A stretch of 16,124 nt of DNA from NCBI GenBank assembly GCA_030024065.1, contig JASEIE010000039.1, positions 1 to 16,124 on the forward strand, read 5' to 3'. The first letter of the stretch is position 1; the number at the start of each line of letters is the position of its first letter. Shown piece by piece: positions 12,242 through 16,124 of this stretch. A program made the translations under genes and the position numbers. The notes below the pieces were generated by a model that ran no database searches, had not been told where the DNA came from, and was given only the letters and a program-made list of their open reading frames with translations. The stretch is from Thermodesulfobacteriota bacterium (GTDB lineage: Bacteria > Desulfobacterota > BSN033 > UBA1163).

Positions 12242-14818
12242 GTGGATACCATCAAAGAATTGATTCATATCGTAGGCGAGAAGAATGTGAAGACGGATCA
12301 GATCGAACGACTCTGCCATTCGAGGGATATGTCTGTCCATGAGGGAATCCCCGATGCCATCGTCTTTGCGAAGACGACCGAGGAGGTGTCAAAGATTCTC
12401 AAATTTGCCCATGATAACGACCTCAAGGTCATCCCCAGGGGATCTGGGACAAGCACGACCGGTGCGGTCCTGGCCTGTTTCGGGGGCATCATCCTCGATG
12501 TCAGCCGGATGAATAAGATCAAAGAGGTTCAGAAAAAGGACGGCTACGCCGTTGTGGAGCCAGGAGTCATCTGCCAGAATTTGAACAACGCCCTTGCCCC
12601 TACCCACTTCTTTCCCCCTGATCCAGGAAGTGCAACGATCGCCTCCATCGGTGGGATGGTCTCCACCAATGCGAGTGGGAACCGCGCCATCAAATATGGC
12701 GCAACTAAAGACTACATTATGGGGCTGGAGGTTGTTCTGGCAGATGGCAGGGTGATGAAAACAGGTTCGATCGTTCCCAAAACCTCGTCAGGATATGATC
12801 TCGCCCATCTCTTCTGCCGGGCTGAAGGAACCCTTGGCGTGATCACAGAGATTACCGTAAAGATTCTACCTATGCCGGAATATATCGCCTTTGCTCAGGC
12901 CTGGTTTCCTTCGGTCGAAGACGCAGGGAAGGCAGCAGAAGAAATCATTACCTCTGGTATCCCCCTTTCTTCTTGCGAAATTTTAGATCGGTTCTCCATC
13001 GATGTGGTCAACAAGGCCATGGAGCTCAATATTCCAGACAATGTTGGATGCATCCTCTTTATCGAGATTGATGGAAACAAGCAAGCGGTGAAGGAGAATA
13101 TCGAAAAGATTAATAAAATTTCGAAGGAATGCAATAGCCTTGAAAACCAGTGGGATGACGATCCGGCAAAGCGGTTGAAGATGTGGGCCGGCCGTCAGGG
13201 GCTGGTGCCATCCCTTTCCAAGGTGAGACGGGGAGCAAAGCTGATTCCTCTCGTCGAAGACTTTGGCGTTCCCATCTCCAAAATTCCCGAAACAATCAGA
13301 AAGCTCCAGAAGATCCGTGATAAACATAACTTCCCCATCCCCATCTTCGGCCATATCGGCGATGGCAATCTCCACGCCGTCTTAATCATCGACGGCCGAA
13401 AGAAGGAGGAGTGGGGGGTTGCAAAGAAGATTGCTCAGGATTTTATCGATCTCACCATGGAATTGAAAGGAACATTGACGGCAGAGCATGGAATCGGGAT
13501 GGCGAAATCTCCTTATATCCATCATGAACTTGGAATGAGCCATGATGTAATGAAGACGATAAAAAAGTCGCTGGACCCCAAAAATATCCTGAACCCCGGG
13601 AAAATGGGCTTTGATGACAGCCCAAAAGATATCTACGCCCTCTTCTCCTATAAAGAATTCATAGACCATCCGGAACAGATTCGAAGTTTTGGTCCGGCTG
13701 TGGATAATGAGATCTTCGCTTGCATCTATTGTGGATTTTGTAGAGCCGGTTGTACGGTTTATGCCCGGACTGGGTTGGAATCGGAGAACGCCCGTGGCAG
13801 AGTCATCCAGGCCTACTATATGATGAAGGGGATGTTGGAACCCTCCAAGGAGGTGGCGGATAAATTCTACCTCTGCACCACCTGCCTCAACTGTAAGGCC
13901 ACCTGTCCTGCTGGCGTGATCGTCTCTGAGATTGTTGTGGCAGGACGCCAAAAACTGGTCGAGGCAGGATTCCTTCCCGATATTCATAAGACATTGATGG
14001 AGAATCTGAAGGCCACCGGGAACCCTTTTGGAGAACCAAGGGAGAAGCGGACCGATGTTTATCCGTCAACTTTTCAACCCAAGAAAGGACCGGTCGATAC
14101 CCTCTTCTTTCCCGGTTGCGTTGCCTCCTTTCAGGATATCAACATCGTGCCCAATCTCATGAATATCTTTGACAGGGCCGGAGTCTCCTATACCGCCCTG
14201 GGAAAAGACGAAAATTGCTGCGGATATATCTCCTACCTGGTGGGGACCGAGGAATTCAAGGAGGTGGGCAAGAAAAATATCGAAGCCTTCGCAAAAAATC
14301 AACCCAAACAGATCGTCACCACCTGTGCGGGTTGTTATAAGACCTTTAAGGAACTCTATCCCAAGTACCTTTCTTTCAACACACCGGTGCTCCATGCGAT
14401 CGAATATCTCGATCAGTTGATTCAAGATGGGAAGATTAAATTGAAGGACGCAAGCCCGATGAAGGTGGCTTACCATGATCCCTGCGATCTGGGTCGACAC
14501 CTCAACATCTTCGAACCCCCAAGAGAACTACTCAAAAAGATTCCTGGAGTCACCCTGGTGGAGTTTAAGAACAACCGACTCTTGGCCAAATGCTGTGGTG
14601 GTGGAGGAGGGATGAAGGCTTTCAATACCAAACTCTCCGGAGAGATCGCTTATCAACGTGCCCTTGAAGCCCTTGAGGTGGGTGCGGATACCGTTGTCTC
14701 TGCCTGCCCGGCCTGCAAGTCCAATCTCCAGCTTGCCGCTGCAAGACTGCGTAAGGAGAAGAAAGGCCGTCTGAAGGTAATGGATATTACGGAGTTGGTG
14801 GCTGAGGCGCTGGCTTAA
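12242..14818 (+). CDS. FAD-linked 2-hydroxyacid dehydrogenase (GlcD/Dld type) fused to HdrD/GlpC-like CCG domain
   Basis: The 858-residue protein has two halves. Residues 1-455 form a GlcD/D-lactate dehydrogenase flavoprotein: FAD loop PRGSGTSTTG (65-74), PDPGS (126-130), GGMVSTNASG (137-146), HIGDGNLH (371-378), EHGIG (415-419) and NPGKMG (451-456). Residues 490-858 form an HdrD/GlpC-like part: ferredoxin motifs Cys 494/497/500/504 and 545/548/551/555, then two CCG sets, Cys 626, 659/660, 695, 698 and Cys 748, 784/785, 822, 825. Such fusions oxidise D-lactate, glycolate or 2-hydroxyglutarate and pass electrons to iron-sulfur or quinone partners. No membrane segment is visible, and the preceding Hdr-Flx genes suggest that complex as acceptor (inference). 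The substrate cannot be read from the sequence. The gene has its own strong ribosome site after a large hairpin, so it may be expressed differently from the rest. Confidence 0.88.
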   Translation: MDTIKELIHIVGEKNVKTDQIERLCHSRDMSVHEGIPDAIVFAKTTEEVSKILKFAHDNDLKVIPRGSGTSTTGAVLACFGGIILDVSRMNKIKEVQKKDGYAVVEPGVICQNLNNALAPTHFFPPDPGSATIASIGGMVSTNASGNRAIKYGATKDYIMGLEVVLADGRVMKTGSIVPKTSSGYDLAHLFCRAEGTLGVITEITVKILPMPEYIAFAQAWFPSVEDAGKAAEEIITSGIPLSSCEILDRFSIDVVNKAMELNIPDNVGCILFIEIDGNKQAVKENIEKINKISKECNSLENQWDDDPAKRLKMWAGRQGLVPSLSKVRRGAKLIPLVEDFGVPISKIPETIRKLQKIRDKHNFPIPIFGHIGDGNLHAVLIIDGRKKEEWGVAKKIAQDFIDLTMELKGTLTAEHGIGMAKSPYIHHELGMSHDVMKTIKKSLDPKNILNPGKMGFDDSPKDIYALFSYKEFIDHPEQIRSFGPAVDNEIFACIYCGFCRAGCTVYARTGLESENARGRVIQAYYMMKGMLEPSKEVADKFYLCTTCLNCKATCPAGVIVSEIVVAGRQKLVEAGFLPDIHKTLMENLKATGNPFGEPREKRTDVYPSTFQPKKGPVDTLFFPGCVASFQDINIVPNLMNIFDRAGVSYTALGKDENCCGYISYLVGTEEFKEVGKKNIEAFAKNQPKQIVTTCAGCYKTFKELYPKYLSFNTPVLHAIEYLDQLIQDGKIKLKDASPMKVAYHDPCDLGRHLNIFEPPRELLKKIPGVTLVEFKNNRLLAKCCGGGGGMKAFNTKLSGEIAYQRALEALEVGADTVVSACPACKSNLQLAAARLRKEKKGRLKVMDITELVAEALA

Positions 14819-14856
14819 TTGCAGCCCCCCTCTCTAACCCTTTCCCTTTGACAGAT

Positions 14857-14978
14857 TGTGTCACAATTCGCCGTTTGCCCTTCGACTTGCTCAGGACGAG
14901 CGGCTAAGTAATTGATTTTTGATGGGCCGTGGTCCGTTCGTGGTGAGCCTGTCGAACCATGAACGGACTTATGACACA
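14857..14978. repeat. Nested inverted repeats between convergent genes (TTCGAC...GCTCA family)
   Basis: Two copies of one 23-base repeat face each other: 14881-14903 on the plus strand (TTCGACTTGCTCA at its start) and 14934-14956 on the minus strand, identical at 18 of 23 positions. The second copy also sits in a hairpin, GTCCGTTCGTGGT (14932-14944) against ACCATGAACGGAC (14956-14968), with 12 of 13 pairs. TGTGTCA (14857-14863) and TGACACA (14972-14978) flank the block as outer inverted repeats. The family resembles REP-like repeats seen in many bacteria. Its place between converging genes would suit a two-way transcription barrier, but there is no T-run. Confidence 0.75.
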
Positions 14979-15003
14979 GTCTCTTGAGGGTGGAGGGGAA
15001 GGA

Positions 15004-15531
15004 TTAAGGTAAGAAATAATCCCGCCAGATTTCTTCAATCTGATCGATCCACTCCCTGAATTCGTAAAGGAAGGTCATTTCGCTGAGATAGTCTTCGGGT
15101 GAATGGGCTGTTAAGGTTTCCACAAATCTTCGGCAGGCCTTTTTGAGGGGTTTGCGAAGCTGGTCGCATCCAATCGTCTGCGCGAGGTTTTCGTCGAGAG
15201 GCAGGTTTAAATAAGCGGTTTCCGATCGGTCATAAAATCTTCCGTGAATACAGCGGAGGCATCGATTCTTCCTCAATTGAATCGACCGATCGATCTCCTC
15301 ATCCACTGCCTGTTGGATCATCCCCCTGAGAAGGTTCGCCCTTTCTTGATAACCTATGATTCGGGCCAGCCTGACAATCTTCCTCTTCTCATCTTCAATC
15401 GACCTGGAAATTTCATCCATAATAATGTCAGGGGTAAAGGTCCGTTCAAACCTTAGCAACCTGATCTCTTGAAGGACCAGGGTTTTGACCCCTGATCTCA
15501 AATGTCCTCTCAATTCCTTATCGAGCGCCAT
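15004..15531 (-). CDS. Conserved-looking protein of unknown function, 175 aa
   Basis: I do not recognise this protein. It is a soluble, charged, probably helical protein of 175 residues without a signal peptide or membrane segment. It has a CxxC pair in NRCLRCIHGRFYD (88-100) and two more cysteines later (GCDQLRKPLKKAC), which could bind a metal, and ends in an acidic, aromatic tail (EEIWRDYFLP). The amino-acid composition is natural, the codons match its neighbours, no plausible gene lies opposite, and it starts with ATG (15529-15531), so I take it as real. No clear Shine-Dalgarno is visible before it. It converges on the dehydrogenase gene and diverges from pcm, so it is not part of the redox operon. 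Confidence 0.62.
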   Translation of the reverse strand: MALDKELRGHLRSGVKTLVLQEIRLLRFERTFTPDIIMDEISRSIEDEKRKIVRLARIIGYQERANLLRGMIQQAVDEEIDRSIQLRKNRCLRCIHGRFYDRSETAYLNLPLDENLAQTIGCDQLRKPLKKACRRFVETLTAHSPEDYLSEMTFLYEFREWIDQIEEIWRDYFLP

Positions 15532-15709
15532 AGGGATTTCTTATCAAAAAAGTGTATGGATTGCAATCAACAAAATATCGACCCTTTCGGATCCTAGTTC
15601 ATTTTCATAGGATCGCATGGATTCGTCTCTCCTATGTTGAGCAGGATTTGGATTTTGTCGAAGGGTCAAGAATTGACAAGAATTTTATGACTATGATAAC
15701 CTTTTTTTG
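15532..15709. other. Divergent intergenic region with nested short inverted repeats
   Basis: This 178-base gap separates the unknown minus-strand gene from pcm and should hold both promoters. It has a perfect 7-base inverted repeat GATCCTA (15590-15596)/TAGGATC (15608-15614), nested within GACCCTT (15580-15586)/AAGGGTC (15661-15667). A TTGACA (15673-15678) and TATGAT (15692-15697) are present but only 13 bases apart, too close for a standard sigma-70 promoter. I see no coding potential. Confidence 0.45.
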
Positions 15710-16124
15710 ATGAAGGCAAAAGTCTATTTCATACTCGTATGGATCATACTTTTCGCTTTTTCTGTCGGATGTGATGGAGACAGGAGGAGTTCGAAACCGG
15801 ACTCCGGAAGGGATTTCAAAACCATGCGTGAAAAGATGGTCGAAACACAGATTAAAGGTCGTGGAGTCAAGGATGGGCGGGTGCTCTCTGCCATGCTTAA
15901 GGTAGAACGCCATCGCTTCGTCCCTAAAGAGTATCAGTCCAAAGCCTATGCGGATCAACCCCTGCCTATCGGAGAGGGGCAGACCATCTCCCAACCCTAC
16001 ATCGTTGCCTTGATGACAGAGTTGTTGGATCTGAAGGGAGAAGAGAAGGTTCTGGAGGTCGGAACAGGCTCGGGCTACCAGGCTGCCATTTTGGCGGAAT
16101 TGGCCAAGGAGGTTTATACGATCG
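15710..16124 (+). CDS. pcm: Protein-L-isoaspartate O-methyltransferase with N-terminal export signal, 3' end missing
   Basis: The frame is open to the window end; 138 residues are visible. [19 protein letters not shown] (88-106) and the SAM-binding motif [13 protein letters not shown] (114-126) are hallmarks of Pcm, which methylates isoaspartyl residues in damaged proteins. Before the family's normal start ([10 protein letters not shown], residue 39) lies an extra segment: a hydrophobic stretch [15 protein letters not shown] (6-20), then Cys21 in a possible lipobox (SVGC), then a short polar linker. This looks like a lipoprotein signal peptide and would place the enzyme outside the cytoplasm. 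There is no good ribosome site before ATG 15710. An internal ATG at 15824, with GGAAGGGA at 15806-15812, could instead give an ordinary cytosolic Pcm. The enzyme call is firm; the start is not. Confidence 0.88.
   Translation, partial: MKAKVYFILVWIILFAFSVGCDGDRRSSKPDSGRDFKTMREKMVETQIKGRGVKDGRVLSAMLKVERHRFVPKEYQSKAYADQPLPIGEGQTISQPYIVALMTELLDLKGEEKVLEVGTGSGYQAAILAELAKEVYTI

Noticed and set aside
13382..13987. Minus-strand open frame of 201 codons opposite the dehydrogenase gene
   Set aside because: The plus strand there encodes EHGIG and the ferredoxin motifs of a clear gene; the minus frame shows no recognisable domain or ribosome site.
14932..14968. Rho-independent terminator after the dehydrogenase gene
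   Set aside because: The hairpin is strong, but neither strand has a T-run after it; it is better described as part of a repeat pair.
15673..15697. Sigma-70 promoter TTGACA/TATGAT before pcm
   Set aside because: The spacing is 13 bases, well below the usual 16-18, so the pair is probably fortuitous.
15632..15994. Minus-strand open frame of 120 codons opposite the start of pcm
   Set aside because: The plus strand carries clear Pcm motifs; the minus frame has no supporting features.

Overview
The window is one long run of redox genes on the plus strand (1 to 14818), followed by a convergent conserved gene of unknown function and the start of a protein-isoaspartate methyltransferase gene. The density of Hdr, Flx and Nuo-type flavin and iron-sulfur subunits, the absence of oxygen-linked genes and the type of intergenic repeats suggest a strict anaerobe, most likely an uncultured member of the Desulfobacterota (sulfate reducer or syntroph). 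This assignment is inference; the window contains no marker gene.

Layout: 1-578 is the tail of a NuoF/HydB-type NADH-dehydrogenase subunit with a C-terminal ferredoxin extension. 632-3208 is a NuoG/formate-dehydrogenase-alpha-like protein that keeps a cysteine at the Mo-ligand position but has lost the neighbouring His and the Arg used by true formate dehydrogenases. 3295-8675 encodes HdrC, HdrB and a 1328-residue HdrA. 8776-12134 encodes MvhD/FlxD, two iron-sulfur proteins (FlxB- and FlxC-like) and an FlxA-like FAD/NAD oxidoreductase. 12242-14818 encodes a D-lactate/glycolate dehydrogenase-type flavoprotein fused to an HdrD-like CCG domain. 15004-15531 (minus) is an unrecognised small protein, and 15710 to the window end (plus) is Pcm with an N-terminal export signal.

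How they may work together: Flx-Hdr complexes are known to couple NAD(H) to ferredoxin and to a disulfide/thiol pair by flavin-based electron bifurcation, with the flavin in HdrA as the branching site. Here the set appears to be extended by a second NADH-type module (NuoF/NuoG-like) at the front and a 2-hydroxyacid dehydrogenase at the back. My working model is a modular electron-confurcation or bifurcation assembly linking NAD(H), ferredoxin and a 2-hydroxyacid or thiol substrate. The most unusual part is HdrA: it is a tandem HdrA, and its first copy carries a GltD-like flavin module inserted between two iron-sulfur motifs, with the NAD(P)-binding half of that module missing.

Most gene junctions in the run that do not overlap hold a short repeat element, each of a different family: a triple palindrome, a 19-base inverted repeat, a heptamer array, a GTTCGGA-type inverted repeat, a GTCATTCC hairpin, an octamer-built hairpin and a TTCGAC-type inverted pair. 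Some of these overlap the upstream-most possible start codons, so I moved those starts downstream.
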